This document shows positions 1 to 8,286 of a stretch of 64,000 bases of DNA, in pieces. The translations under genes were made by a program, and so were the position numbers. Each line of letters opens with the position of its first letter. Positions within the stretch are counted from its first letter, which is position 1. The stretch lies in the NCBI RefSeq assembly GCF_000340475.1, contig NZ_CM001792.1, positions 3,766,682 to 3,830,681 on the forward strand. The letters are read 5' to 3'. Source of the stretch: Oceanobacillus kimchii X50. Its GTDB lineage: Bacteria > Bacillota > Bacilli > Bacillales > Amphibacillaceae. The notes beneath the pieces were generated by a model. The model was not told where the DNA came from. It ran no database searches and was given only the letters and a program-made list of their open reading frames with translations.

Positions 1-1
1 A

Positions 2-187
2 GGAATGATTATGTTAGCAATGGTATTAAATCAAATTGGTTTACCTGCAGAGGGTATTGCATTAATTATTGGTATTGACCGTATTTTAGATATGCTACGT
101 ACATCATTAAACATTACTGGTGATGCAACAATAGCGTATGTAATTTCTGAAAGAGAAAAACGTAAAGAAGCAGCTAGCGTGAAATAG
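2..187 (+). CDS. Dicarboxylate/glutamate:cation symporter, C-terminal fragment (5' end outside window)
   Basis: The reading frame is open from the first bases and ends at 187, so only about the last 61 residues are present. They match the end of the DAACS family (GltP/GltT/DctA): a hydrophobic stretch followed by a GIDRILDM-type motif and an N-x-T-GDA motif, which in this family form the substrate and cation binding part of transmembrane segment 8 in the membrane. The charged tail (SEREKRKE) is a usual cytoplasmic end. Substrate (glutamate, aspartate or C4-dicarboxylate) cannot be decided from this fragment. It is closed by a strong hairpin terminator just downstream, so it is not co-transcribed with the next gene. 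Confidence 0.85.
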   Translation, partial: GMIMLAMVLNQIGLPAEGIALIIGIDRILDMLRTSLNITGDATIAYVISEREKRKEAASVK

Positions 188-200
188 TAAAACAAATTTG

Positions 201-248
201 CAGGAAGAAAACCATTCGCTATAAGAGTGGCTTTCTTCCTGTTTTTTT
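201..248 (+). terminator. Rho-independent terminator after the symporter gene
   Basis: A nearly perfect hairpin with arms CAGGAAGAAA and TTTCTTCCTG, extended inside by CCA/TGG, is followed by a run of seven T. Confidence 0.9.
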
Positions 249-343
249 GCAAAATGCGGACAAGGGACTTTAAAAAAGTCACGAAATGTTCTAAAATAGA
301 TAACAGTTACCAAAATGTTTTAATAATTTCGTGTAATTAGAAT

Positions 344-357
344 TGTAATCGTTTGCA
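344..357 (+). promoter_or_regulatory. Putative cre site (CcpA) upstream of acsA
   Basis: TGTAATCGTTTGCA matches the catabolite-responsive element consensus TGWAANCGNTNWCA with one mismatch. It sits 22 bases before the acsA start codon. In B. subtilis acsA is under CcpA catabolite control, which fits; the promoter itself was not clear. Confidence 0.55.
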
Positions 358-378
358 AAATCATAGTGAGGTGATTAA

Positions 379-2094
379 ATGGATATGCAAGTAGTACCTG
401 CACGTGAAGGTAATCATAATTTAAAGGATTATGAAGCTTTTAGAAAGAATTTTTCATGGGAGGAAGTCAAGAAAAATTTCTCTTGGTATGAAACAGGAAA
501 GGTGAATATGGCCTATGAAGCAGTAGATAAGCATGCAGCTAATCCAAACAAAAAAGATCAAGCAGCCTTATTATACTCTGCTCCCAATCATGAAGAGAAA
601 GTAACGTTTGAACAACTTCGACTAAAGAGTAATCAATTTGCAAATGTACTAAAGAAATATAACATTGAAAAAGGCGATCGTGTCTTTTTGTTTATGCCGA
701 GGAGTCCAGAATTCTATGCAGCATTTTTTGGAATTCTAAAAATCGGAGCTATTGCCGGTCCATTATTTGAAGCGTTTATGGAACAGGCAGTAGGAGATCG
801 GTTGGAAGACAGCGAGGCTCGAGTGTTAATTACAACGCCAGAATTATTATATCGTGTACCACAGGATAAGCTCCCGAATTTAGAAAAAATTGTACTTGTA
901 GGTGATAATTCAGAAACAGATGATAAATATATTCATTATGATGAAGAGATGAAAGACGCATCTGAAGAATTTGATATTGTCTGGGTTGATTTAGAGGATG
1001 GAATGTTATTGCATTACACATCTGGTTCAACAGGAAAACCAAAAGGAATCCTTCATGTGCACAATGCCATGATTCAGCATTATGCTACTGCAGAATGGGT
1101 CCTTGATTTAAAAGAAGATGATATTTATTGGTGTACCGCAGATCCAGGTTGGGTAACTGGTACGAGTTATGGAATCTTTGCCCCGTGGCTTCACGGAGTA
1201 ACCAATGTTATTCGCGGTGGACGGTTTACACCAGATGATTGGTATCAAACATTACAAGATTATAAAGTATCGGTCTGGTATACGGCACCAACTGCATTAC
1301 GAATGTTGGTAAGTTATGGAGAAGACACAGTGAAAAAATATGATCTATCTTCTGTTCGGCACATCCTTAGTGTTGGAGAGCCATTGAATCCAGAAGTAAT
1401 TACATGGGGGTTAAAAGCTTTTGATCTGCGAATTCATGATACATGGTGGATGACAGAGACAGGTGCGCAATTAATTGTGAACATCCCTTCTCTTGAGATT
1501 AGACCAGGATCCATGGGAAAACCAATACCTGGCGTAGAAGCTTCAATCGTTGATAATGAAGGAAATGAAATTCCACCAAACCAAATGGGGAACCTTGCTA
1601 TTAAGGAAGGCTGGCCATCGATGATGCGGGAAGTGTGGAATAATAAAGGTAAGTATGATAGCTATTTCGTAAATGGCTGGTATGTGTCGGGTGATAGTGC
1701 ATACCGTGATGAAGATGGGTATTTTTGGTTCCAAGGTCGTCTGGATGATGTCATTAATACATCAGGCGAAAGAGTCGGCCCATTTGAAGTAGAAAGTAAA
1801 TTAATAGAACATCCAGCGGTTTCAGAAGCAGGTGTTATCGGAAAACCGCACCCTGAACGCGGTGAAATTATTAAGGCATTTATTACTTTAAATGCAGGGT
1901 ATGAAGATAGTGAAGAATTATTAGAGGATATTCGTCAATTTGTCAAAACAGGCTTAAGTGCACATGCAGCTCCTCGAGAAATTGAGGTGAAGGATAGTAT
2001 TCCAAAAACGAGAAGTGGGAAAATTATGCGTAGACTTCTAAAATCTTGGGAACTTGGTTTGCCTACAGGAGATACATCTACTTTAGAAAAATAA
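379..2094 (+). CDS. acsA: Acetyl-CoA synthetase (AMP-forming)
   Basis: 571 residues, the usual length of the Bacillus AcsA (about 572). It activates acetate to acetyl-AMP and then acetyl-CoA in the cytoplasm. The ANL-family phosphate-binding motif TSGSTGKPKG is near residues 214-223, the YVSGD and GRLDDVINTSGER motifs follow, and the C-terminal PKTRSGKIMRR motif carries the catalytic lysine at about residue 548, the residue that AcuA acetylates in B. subtilis. The ATG start is preceded by a GTGAGGTG ribosome binding site. In B. subtilis acsA sits beside the acu genes elsewhere, so its position here is a difference. A cre-like site upstream suggests carbon catabolite control. Confidence 0.93.
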   Translation: MDMQVVPAREGNHNLKDYEAFRKNFSWEEVKKNFSWYETGKVNMAYEAVDKHAANPNKKDQAALLYSAPNHEEKVTFEQLRLKSNQFANVLKKYNIEKGDRVFLFMPRSPEFYAAFFGILKIGAIAGPLFEAFMEQAVGDRLEDSEARVLITTPELLYRVPQDKLPNLEKIVLVGDNSETDDKYIHYDEEMKDASEEFDIVWVDLEDGMLLHYTSGSTGKPKGILHVHNAMIQHYATAEWVLDLKEDDIYWCTADPGWVTGTSYGIFAPWLHGVTNVIRGGRFTPDDWYQTLQDYKVSVWYTAPTALRMLVSYGEDTVKKYDLSSVRHILSVGEPLNPEVITWGLKAFDLRIHDTWWMTETGAQLIVNIPSLEIRPGSMGKPIPGVEASIVDNEGNEIPPNQMGNLAIKEGWPSMMREVWNNKGKYDSYFVNGWYVSGDSAYRDEDGYFWFQGRLDDVINTSGERVGPFEVESKLIEHPAVSEAGVIGKPHPERGEIIKAFITLNAGYEDSEELLEDIRQFVKTGLSAHAAPREIEVKDSIPKTRSGKIMRRLLKSWELGLPTGDTSTLEK

Positions 2095-2111
2095 TAATAG
2101 GGTATTAGAAG

Positions 2112-2136
2112 TGGCTGGGATGACCTCCCAGCCTTT
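2112..2136 (+). terminator. Probable terminator after acsA
   Basis: An 8-bp hairpin GGCTGGGA/TCCCAGCC is followed by only three T, so termination may be inefficient. Confidence 0.55.
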
Positions 2137-2248
2137 GTCGTGCATTTTTACGACTTAAGAAAGGGTTTTGTTCAAAGTTAATGATGTTTAGCAAAAATGT
2201 AACTGGGGAACAAAATATTATATAAGTCATTAAAGGAGTGGATAAATA

Positions 2249-2767
2249 ATGAAAAAACGTATAGCAACTGTAATTACGGATATGTTTGAAGATGTGGAAT
2301 ACACCGACCCTGTCCAATCCTTTAAAGAGGCAGGACATGAAGTGATTACGATTGAAAAAGAAAAAGGAAATTCAGTTAAAGGAAAATCAAATGATACCAA
2401 CGTAACAATAGATGAAGGTATTGATAATGTGAATCCAGAAAACTTTGATGCATTATTTATACCTGGTGGTTTTTCTCCCGATATGCTTCGTGGAGATGAT
2501 CGGTTCGTAACTTTTGCTAAGCATTTTATGGACGAGAAAAAACCAGTAATGGCGATTTGCCATGGACCACAGCTCTTAATTACTGCTAGATCGTTAGAAG
2601 GAAGAGGGGCGACTGGCTATAAATCTATTCAAGTAGACATGGAATATGCAGGTGCAAAAGTGAAAGACGAAGAAGTAGTAGTTTGCCAAAATCAATTGGT
2701 AACTAGTCGTCAACCTGATGATATCCCTGCATTTAATCGAGAATCATTAAAAGTTCTCGAAGGATAA
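2249..2767 (+). CDS. DJ-1/PfpI family protein (general stress protein 18-like)
   Basis: 172 residues with the class I glutamine amidotransferase-like fold. The nucleophile elbow AICHGP puts the conserved cysteine at residue 104, next to its histidine, and FIPGG is the second family motif. Related proteins (YfkM, YraA in Bacillus; PfpI in archaea) are stress-induced and have been described as proteases, deglycases or chaperones; the true activity is unsettled. It has a good ribosome binding site (AAAGGAGTGG), its own promoter region and a strong terminator, so it is a single-gene unit. It is not part of the conserved gene order around it. Confidence 0.85.
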   Translation: MKKRIATVITDMFEDVEYTDPVQSFKEAGHEVITIEKEKGNSVKGKSNDTNVTIDEGIDNVNPENFDALFIPGGFSPDMLRGDDRFVTFAKHFMDEKKPVMAICHGPQLLITARSLEGRGATGYKSIQVDMEYAGAKVKDEEVVVCQNQLVTSRQPDDIPAFNRESLKVLEG

Positions 2768-2783
2768 ATAATCAATGTATAGG

Positions 2784-2826
2784 AAAGCCTCAAGGAATTA
2801 TGAAAAATCCTTGAGGCTTTTTTTGG
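2784..2826 (+). terminator. Terminator after the DJ-1/PfpI gene
   Basis: Perfect 13-bp arms AAAGCCTCAAGGA and TCCTTGAGGCTTT enclose a short loop and are followed by T. It lies between converging genes and may also slow minus-strand transcription from yaaH. Confidence 0.9.
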
Positions 2827-2894
2827 ACATAAGTAAGCACAAATATTTGGACTTTATATTTATTTATAATCAGGTGCCTAAGCTTTGTTCTTTC

Positions 2895-4184
2895 TTATTC
2901 TAGTTTGGTGATGGTGAATTGATCGTTTAGTAACAACCAGTTTTGTGGGAAGGCTAAGCCGAGTTTCCAATAAGCAATCCCAAGCAAGTTGAATTCACGA
3001 ATTAAATCGAATTTACCTTGAATCGAACGAGCATCCTCAAACCAAACTTCATGATTTGCTCCAGCACTATCTGTATATGTGAAAAAAGGTGCTTGGGCTA
3101 CAGGATCAAATTGAATAGCAGCATTATTTTCGATAGCAATTTGTATTGCTTGTTGTGGACTGACTGCTTGAGCTGGACCACCACCTTCTACAAAAGGAAG
3201 CGTCCAATCGTATCCATATAGATTTTGCCCCATCAATATTTTTTCCGGTGGGATAACGGAAACAGCATATTCAATTACATCACGGACCGAATTTAATGGG
3301 GAAACTGCCATTGGAGGCCCGTAGCTGTATCCCCATTCATATGTCATAAGAACAACAAAATCTACTATTTCTCCATGGGCCGCATAATCATGTGCTTCAT
3401 ACCACTGTCCAGTCTGAGTACCACTTGTTTTAGGAGCAAGCGCAGTGGAGACAAGTAACCCTTCCTGCGATAAACGTTCTTTTGCAGTCCGAAGAAATTG
3501 ATTATAAGCTTCGCGATCATCTCCAGGCAGAAATTCAAGGTCAAAATGCACGTCTCTAAATCCTTGTTGAAGTGCTGTATTGATAATTTCTGTTAACAAT
3601 GTATTTTGTACGGCACTTACGGTAACGATAATATGCCCCAGTTCATCACTGAACGCGCCCTCTTCTAAATTGGTTATAACCATGGCCATTGCTGTATTAT
3701 TTGCATTTGCCGTTTGAAATAAATTACCAGCCGGAGGAGCCTTCAATGTTCCATCTCGGTTTACTTGATAACTAAATAGTGCAAGGTAGGTTAAATAAGG
3801 AGATCTATTTTCTGCTGCTGTTTCTAGAGTTGAAGATACTGTATCCCCGAAAGGTTCTACATAAGCATAAGAAGTGATAGGGCGTTTTTCAATCGGTGGT
3901 ATATAAATCCGCATGCCAGACGATAATGTCTGATTTATAGATAATCCATTAATCCGTGCAATTTCCTGTACTGTAAAACCAAATTGATTAGCAATAGAAG
4001 TTAACGTATCACCAGGTTGAACAAAATAAAATTGACCAACAATTGGAATAACAAGTGCTTGCCCAATAGCAAGTGCATCAGGAGAAGTTAAATCATTTGC
4101 TTCTATAATATCAGCGACGGAGGATTCATATGTATTAGCAAGTTGATATACACTATCTCCTTGTTGCACAACGTGAATTTGCAA
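2895..4184 (-). CDS. yaaH: Spore cortex N-acetylglucosaminidase, two LysM plus GH18
   Basis: 429 residues. Two LysM peptidoglycan-binding repeats cover about residues 2-47 and 52-97, followed by a glycoside hydrolase family 18 barrel. The catalytic motif DVHFDLEF places the acid glutamate at residue 217, as in YaaH/SleL proteins, which cleave cortex muramic-lactam peptidoglycan at germination. There is no signal peptide, which fits a protein made in the mother cell and laid down on the spore. The start is TTG at 4184, chosen because TAAGGAGGTAG lies just before it and the LysM domain begins at once; no ATG is nearby. A sigma-E-like promoter lies upstream. Confidence 0.92.
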   Translation of the reverse strand: MQIHVVQQGDSVYQLANTYESSVADIIEANDLTSPDALAIGQALVIPIVGQFYFVQPGDTLTSIANQFGFTVQEIARINGLSINQTLSSGMRIYIPPIEKRPITSYAYVEPFGDTVSSTLETAAENRSPYLTYLALFSYQVNRDGTLKAPPAGNLFQTANANNTAMAMVITNLEEGAFSDELGHIIVTVSAVQNTLLTEIINTALQQGFRDVHFDLEFLPGDDREAYNQFLRTAKERLSQEGLLVSTALAPKTSGTQTGQWYEAHDYAAHGEIVDFVVLMTYEWGYSYGPPMAVSPLNSVRDVIEYAVSVIPPEKILMGQNLYGYDWTLPFVEGGGPAQAVSPQQAIQIAIENNAAIQFDPVAQAPFFTYTDSAGANHEVWFEDARSIQGKFDLIREFNLLGIAYWKLGLAFPQNWLLLNDQFTITKLE

Positions 4185-4216
4185 AGGAACTACCTCCTTA
4201 CATAGAGTCTCTAACT

Positions 4217-4246
4217 ATCTATATGAGGAGGTTGGAGGCATTATGC
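4217..4246 (-). promoter_or_regulatory. Possible sigma-E promoter of yaaH
   Basis: On the minus strand GCATAAT is followed 14 bases later by CATATAGAT, close to the sigma-E consensus (ATA at -35, CATAcanT at -10). yaaH is a sigma-E gene in B. subtilis. It starts exactly at the end of yaaI. Confidence 0.4.
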
Positions 4247-4779
4247 TAAACTGGAGATATATCTGCATCCATAACTGATTCCATTAAATATAAAGCGTAG
4301 TTATTGTTTTCTTTTTGTTCAGAAGCCATACAATTTTTGGGAATAGACATTTTTATTTTATACATGTAAGCATCTTTTGCACTAAACAAAATACAAATAT
4401 CTCCTGCTATTCCAGCAAGAATAATATGGTTTTTCTCCAATTCTATAAGTAAGGAATGAAGAGGAGTTTGAAAAAAAGCGGAATGCTGTGGTTTAATCAA
4501 AAAGTAATCATTGTCATCGGGTTTAACCTGTTCGATAATTTCTCTACTTTTTTCATTCGAACAATAATCGATTACCTTGCTAAAATCAGCTTGCCACAAG
4601 CCATAATGATCATTAACATAGATAATAGGTAAATTGTTTTCTTTGGCAAAGGAGCGTAGTTTTATAATATTCGGTATGATTTGTTTCGTATTGTAAAGCA
4701 GGTCGTCTCCACCATCAAATTGAAAATCATTGATTAAATCGACAAAGACTACTGCAGTATTTGTAGGTGAAAAATCCAT
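4246..4779 (-). CDS. yaaI: Isochorismatase-family cysteine hydrolase YaaI-like
   Basis: 177 residues. The family triad is visible: Asp14 in FVDLINDF, Lys96 in LIKPQHSAF, and Cys129 in AGIAGDICI. These enzymes hydrolyse isochorismate, nicotinamide or similar amides and vinyl ethers; the substrate here is unknown. The ATG start follows AAAGGAGGGGC. It is upstream of yaaH on the same strand, the same yaaH-yaaI pairing as in B. subtilis, but 61 bases separate them and yaaH probably has its own sporulation promoter. Confidence 0.85.
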   Translation of the reverse strand: MDFSPTNTAVVFVDLINDFQFDGGDDLLYNTKQIIPNIIKLRSFAKENNLPIIYVNDHYGLWQADFSKVIDYCSNEKSREIIEQVKPDDNDYFLIKPQHSAFFQTPLHSLLIELEKNHIILAGIAGDICILFSAKDAYMYKIKMSIPKNCMASEQKENNNYALYLMESVMDADISPV

Positions 4780-4859
4780 AATGCCCCTCCTTTGATATTC
4801 TAGTGTTATTATTACCGTTCAAATCTAAATTAAAACTCTAAATAAAGTGATGTGATACA

Positions 4860-5360
4860 GTGAAAGACGAAATAACAGTGAGCCAAGATGAATTATTTAT
4901 GGCAGCTGCAATAAGAGAAGCAAGACGAGCGTGGGTTCTGAATGAAGTTCCAATTGGAGCAGTAATTGTTCATGATGGAGAAATTATTGGCAAAGGCTTT
5001 AATCTTCGTGAATCGATGCAAGCCACCCTCACACATGCTGAACTATTAGCCATGCAAGAAGCAAATAATGAAATTGGTAGTTGGCGATTAGAAGATTGTA
5101 CGTTGTATGTCACATTGGAGCCTTGTCCGATGTGTGCAGGTGCGATTGTTCAATCAAGAATGAAACGGGTAGTTTATGGAGCATCTGATACGAAAGCAGG
5201 ATGTGCGGGGACTTTAATGAACTTGTTAAATGAACCTCAATTTAATCACCAAGTTGAGGTAACATCTGGAATTTTAGAGCAACAATGTAGTACAATTTTA
5301 AAAGAATTTTTCAAAGAACTAAGAGAAAAAAAGTCTAAAAATACTTCGGCAGATGACTAG
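4860..5360 (+). CDS. tadA: tRNA-specific adenosine deaminase
   Basis: 166 residues. It deaminates A34 to inosine in the tRNA-Arg(ACG) anticodon. The zinc deaminase signature is complete: His59-Ala-Glu61 and PCPMC with Cys89 and Cys92. The start is GTG at 4860: an in-frame stop lies 10 bases upstream, and homologues keep the segment S/TQDEL before the internal ATG at 4899, so that ATG is too late. The ribosome binding site is weak. It lies just before the SRP RNA gene, as yaaJ does in B. subtilis. Confidence 0.93.
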   Translation: MKDEITVSQDELFMAAAIREARRAWVLNEVPIGAVIVHDGEIIGKGFNLRESMQATLTHAELLAMQEANNEIGSWRLEDCTLYVTLEPCPMCAGAIVQSRMKRVVYGASDTKAGCAGTLMNLLNEPQFNHQVEVTSGILEQQCSTILKEFFKELREKKSKNTSADD

Positions 5361-5517
5361 AACGGTTTGCTCATCCTAACAGTTAGTAGTACGGTGCTTC
5401 AAGACGATGAGTCTATAACCAAAAAGGATAATTCTGCTCGTAAAGATTCGATTCTGTTCATCTAATATTCGGTGATGCAGAACGAACACCGCCATAGAAT
5501 GAAGTATCACTTTATCA

Positions 5518-5546
5518 TTGCAATTTTATGTCGCTGACTTTATAAT
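5518..5546 (+). promoter_or_regulatory. Sigma-A promoter of the SRP RNA gene
   Basis: TTGCAA, 17-base spacer, TATAAT. The spacing to the predicted RNA 5' end (about 5552) is right. The preceding stretch 5361-5517 has no gene that I can see, and no tRNA-Ser of the kind found near scr in B. subtilis. Confidence 0.85.
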
Positions 5547-5551
5547 AGAAA

Positions 5552-5821
5552 ATACGTGCTAAGCGGGGAGGTAGCGGTGCCCTGTACTCGCAATCCGCTA
5601 TAGCGAGGCCGAATTCCCACTCGAGGTGGGACGACTTTATGGTCTGACTTAAGGGATTGGTGTTGACGCCCGGGTCCTGCGCAACAGGAACCCACGAATC
5701 CTGTCAGGTCCGGAAGGAAGCAGCAGTAAGTGGTTATTCTTGTGTGCCGCAGGGAAGCCTAGGCTGAGCCATGAACTTAAGTAGCGCATAGGGTCGTTTC
5801 ATCGAAAGTGGGTGCACGTAT
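5552..5821 (+). ncRNA. scr: Signal recognition particle RNA, large Bacillus type (scRNA, about 270 nt)
   Basis: The sequence matches the B. subtilis 6S-like scRNA over its length: a CGTGCTAAGCGGGGAGG 5' part of the Alu domain, and in the S domain the conserved apical loop around GTCAGGTCCGGAAGGAAGCA at about 5704-5723, where Ffh binds. The ends pair (ATACGTGC with GCACGTAT), which fixes the limits. It acts with Ffh and FtsY in co-translational membrane targeting. Neighbours tadA upstream and dnaX downstream are conserved, except that two genes are inserted before dnaX. Confidence 0.96.
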
Positions 5822-5876
5822 ACATATACGTGATAACTTAAATAATTTATAGCATTATGAATAAATTAATAATTTT

Positions 5877-5904
5877 AGGCTGATTAATTATATCAGCCTT
5901 TTTA
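5877..5904 (+). terminator. Terminator of the SRP RNA
   Basis: Stem AGGCTGAT/ATCAGCCT with a 7-base loop followed by a T-rich tract, about 55 bases beyond the mature 3' end, so 3' trimming is implied. Confidence 0.8.
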
Positions 5905-5927
5905 ATTTTTAATGAAGGGGTGCTTTA

Positions 5928-6845
5928 ATGTTTAAGCAAAAAAGAAAAAAGGTAGTAGGATTTTTCAGTAGTCTATTTTTAGTGTTCTTATTAGCGGCTT
6001 GTGGTTCGGATGATGCAAGCAATGATAGTGCTGAAGAAGAAAGTGATAGTGCAGTAGTGGAGCACTCTATCACTGGTATTGAACCGGGTGCAGGAATCAC
6101 GGTAACAACAGAAACAGCGATGGAAGAGTATGATCAGTTATCCGGATGGGAACTGGAGCAATCCTCAACAGCAGCAATGATTGTGGAATTGGAAAAAGCA
6201 ATTGAAAATGAAGAACCAATTGTTGTAACGGGATGGAATCCACATTGGATGTTTGCAAAATTTGATAACCTTAAGTACTTAGAAGATCCACAAAATATTT
6301 ATGGTGATACAGAAGAAATTCGTAGCTTAGCAAGAGAAGGATTTGAAGACGAAAATCCAAATGCATATAAATTAATTGACCAGTTCAACTGGAGCGTAGA
6401 AGATATGGAAAGTATCATGTACGAATCATCGGAGACTGGTCAAGATATAGCAGAAGTATCGAAACAATGGGTAGAAGATAATCCTGATAAGGTAGATGCT
6501 TGGACAGCAGGTGTGGAAGATGGAAATGGAGAAACAGTTGAATTAGTTTCTACTCCATGGGATTCCGAGCGTGCTTCTTCCAATGTAGTAGCAGAGGTAC
6601 TGCGCTCCAAAGGGTTTGAAGTAAAAATTACCGATGTTGATGTTGCAGTAGTGTTTGAAGCTCTCGCAAATGGTGATGCTGACGCAACATTAGCAGCATG
6701 GATGCCAAATACACATAAAGACTTTTATGAAAGCATAGAAGGACAATTTGTAGATATGGGAGCAAATCTTGAAGGTGCTAAAATTGGACTTGTCGTACCG
6801 GATTACATGGATATTGACTCCATTGAAGATCTAGAAGCAAAATAA
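5928..6845 (+). CDS. Glycine betaine-binding lipoprotein, OpuAC/ProX family (orphan)
   Basis: 305 residues. Basic N-terminus, hydrophobic segment and lipobox LLAAC give a lipid-anchored protein with Cys25 as first mature residue, followed by an acidic Ser/Asp/Glu linker. The body is the OpuAC fold: GWNPHWMF, STPWDSE and AAWMPNTHK carry the tryptophans that build the aromatic cage for the trimethylammonium group in OpuAC. It captures glycine betaine or a related osmoprotectant outside the membrane. No ATP-binding or permease gene is adjacent, so it must serve a transporter encoded elsewhere or have a different role. It is inserted between scr and dnaX with its own terminator. Confidence 0.88.
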   Translation: MFKQKRKKVVGFFSSLFLVFLLAACGSDDASNDSAEEESDSAVVEHSITGIEPGAGITVTTETAMEEYDQLSGWELEQSSTAAMIVELEKAIENEEPIVVTGWNPHWMFAKFDNLKYLEDPQNIYGDTEEIRSLAREGFEDENPNAYKLIDQFNWSVEDMESIMYESSETGQDIAEVSKQWVEDNPDKVDAWTAGVEDGNGETVELVSTPWDSERASSNVVAEVLRSKGFEVKITDVDVAVVFEALANGDADATLAAWMPNTHKDFYESIEGQFVDMGANLEGAKIGLVVPDYMDIDSIEDLEAK

Positions 6846-6863
6846 ATATTAGTATTTTTTACC

Positions 6864-6907
6864 CGAGCAAATTCATATAGAAAATATATGGATTTGTTCT
6901 TTTTTTG
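6864..6907 (+). terminator. Terminator after the betaine-binding protein gene
   Basis: An imperfect hairpin (GAGCAAATTCATAT with ATATGGATTTGTTC) is followed by a run of T. Confidence 0.7.
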
Positions 6908-7056
6908 TGGCATAGGAAACTATAAAATTTGTGTGCTGTGGATAACTAAATAACTGAACCAGCCACGTTCAGCGCTCGATAAAGCAGATAAATTGCATTA
7001 CGTACAACGGGCTCGTAAGATGTAATATAATTACTATCTTGGAAAGAGGTGTTTAC

Positions 7057-8088
7057 ATGACTCAACTAGATAAGCAATACAAAGTAAAAGGATTATCATT
7101 AAAAAATAGAATTGTAATGGCTCCGATGTGCCAATATTCTGTAAATGAAAAGGATGGAGTACCAAATGATTGGCATTTTGTTCATTATGTATCACGGGCA
7201 GTGGGTGGTGCAGGACTAATTATTGTAGAGATGACAGATGTTGATCCTGATGGTCGTATTACAGATTATGATTTAGGGCTATGGTCAGACGATCATGTTC
7301 CAGCATATCGTCGTATTGTTGATGAAGTACATCGCCACGATGCAAAGATTGGAATTCAAATCGCACATGCGGGTCGTAAAGCAGAAGATGCGGAGCCGCC
7401 TGTAGCACCATCTGCAATCCCTGTAACGTCTGAAAGTAAAGTACCTCGTGCGTTGACTACAGAAGAAGTAAAACAAACAGTCAAACAGTTTCAAGATGCT
7501 GCAAAGCGTGCAGTAGAAGCGGGATTTGATACGATTGAAATACATGGTGCGCATGGGTATTTAATTCATCAATTTCACTCCCCATTGATTAACAAACGAA
7601 ATGACCAATATGGGGAAGATCTATCTTTATTTGGTGTAGAAATAATTCAAGCAATAAAAGAAGTGATTCCAGAAGATATGCCACTTCTCATGCGTATTTC
7701 AGCGATGGAGTACATGGATGATGGATATGATTTAAATCATTCTATAGAAATTGCTAAAAAATATCAAGAAGCGGGTGTGGATGTTTTCCATATTTCTAGT
7801 GGTGGAGAGGGAACTCCAGGAAAACGTAAACCTGCCAATCATCCAGGCTACCAACTTCGATTTGCTCGTACATTTAGACAAGAATTAAATGTACCTATTA
7901 TTGCAGTTGGCGTATTAGAGAATCCAAAAGTTGCGGAAGCGGCACTTGGTAATGAAGATGCAGATTTAATTGCCATTGGACGTGGAATGTTAAAAGATCC
8001 CTATTGGGCAATGCACGCGATTGAAGAAATTACAGGAATAGTGGTTCCGCCTAAACAATATGAACGGGCATTTCCACGAAAAAAATAA
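7057..8088 (+). CDS. namA: NADPH-dependent flavin oxidoreductase, old yellow enzyme (YqjM type)
   Basis: 343 residues. The FMN-dependent old yellow enzyme fold is recognisable from LKNRIVMAPMCQYS with Cys25 (the YqjM-class cysteine that tunes FMN), HAGRK, and the paired histidines in IEIHGAHGYL. YqjM reduces alpha,beta-unsaturated carbonyls and nitro compounds and is linked to oxidative and electrophile stress. The start is ATG 7057, eight bases after GAAAGAGGTG; an in-frame TTG at 7039 would lie upstream of that site. The gene sits alone between two terminators, inserted between scr and dnaX. Confidence 0.9.
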   Translation: MTQLDKQYKVKGLSLKNRIVMAPMCQYSVNEKDGVPNDWHFVHYVSRAVGGAGLIIVEMTDVDPDGRITDYDLGLWSDDHVPAYRRIVDEVHRHDAKIGIQIAHAGRKAEDAEPPVAPSAIPVTSESKVPRALTTEEVKQTVKQFQDAAKRAVEAGFDTIEIHGAHGYLIHQFHSPLINKRNDQYGEDLSLFGVEIIQAIKEVIPEDMPLLMRISAMEYMDDGYDLNHSIEIAKKYQEAGVDVFHISSGGEGTPGKRKPANHPGYQLRFARTFRQELNVPIIAVGVLENPKVAEAALGNEDADLIAIGRGMLKDPYWAMHAIEEITGIVVPPKQYERAFPRKK

Positions 8089-8122
8089 TTGCTACAGAAA
8101 ATGCTAATAACGAATGGGATAG

Positions 8123-8158
8123 GCTATGTTAGTGAATATTATGCTAATATAGCTTTTT
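8123..8158 (+). terminator. Terminator after namA
   Basis: Stem GCTATGTTAG/CTAATATAGC with a 9-10 base loop followed by TTTTT. Confidence 0.75.
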
Positions 8159-8225
8159 CGTTATGTAGAGATAGAAAAATGTACGTTACTAAACGGGTGT
8201 TCTGTGCTTTTCTTAATCTCCAAGG

Positions 8226-8255
8226 TTCACATAAGACCCTTTCATCGGGTATAAT
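8226..8255 (+). promoter_or_regulatory. Sigma-A promoter of dnaX
   Basis: TTCACA, 18-base spacer, TATAAT, 32 bases before the dnaX start. Confidence 0.7.
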
Positions 8256-8286
8256 GAAAATTAGATTAATAAGGGGAATGTAAACT

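Noticed and set aside
5361..5517. tRNA-Ser gene upstream of scr, as near B. subtilis scr
   Set aside because: No T-loop or acceptor pairing can be made in this stretch.
8089..8283. 64-codon open frame between namA and dnaX
   Set aside because: It has no ribosome binding site, contains the namA terminator and the dnaX promoter, and resembles no family.
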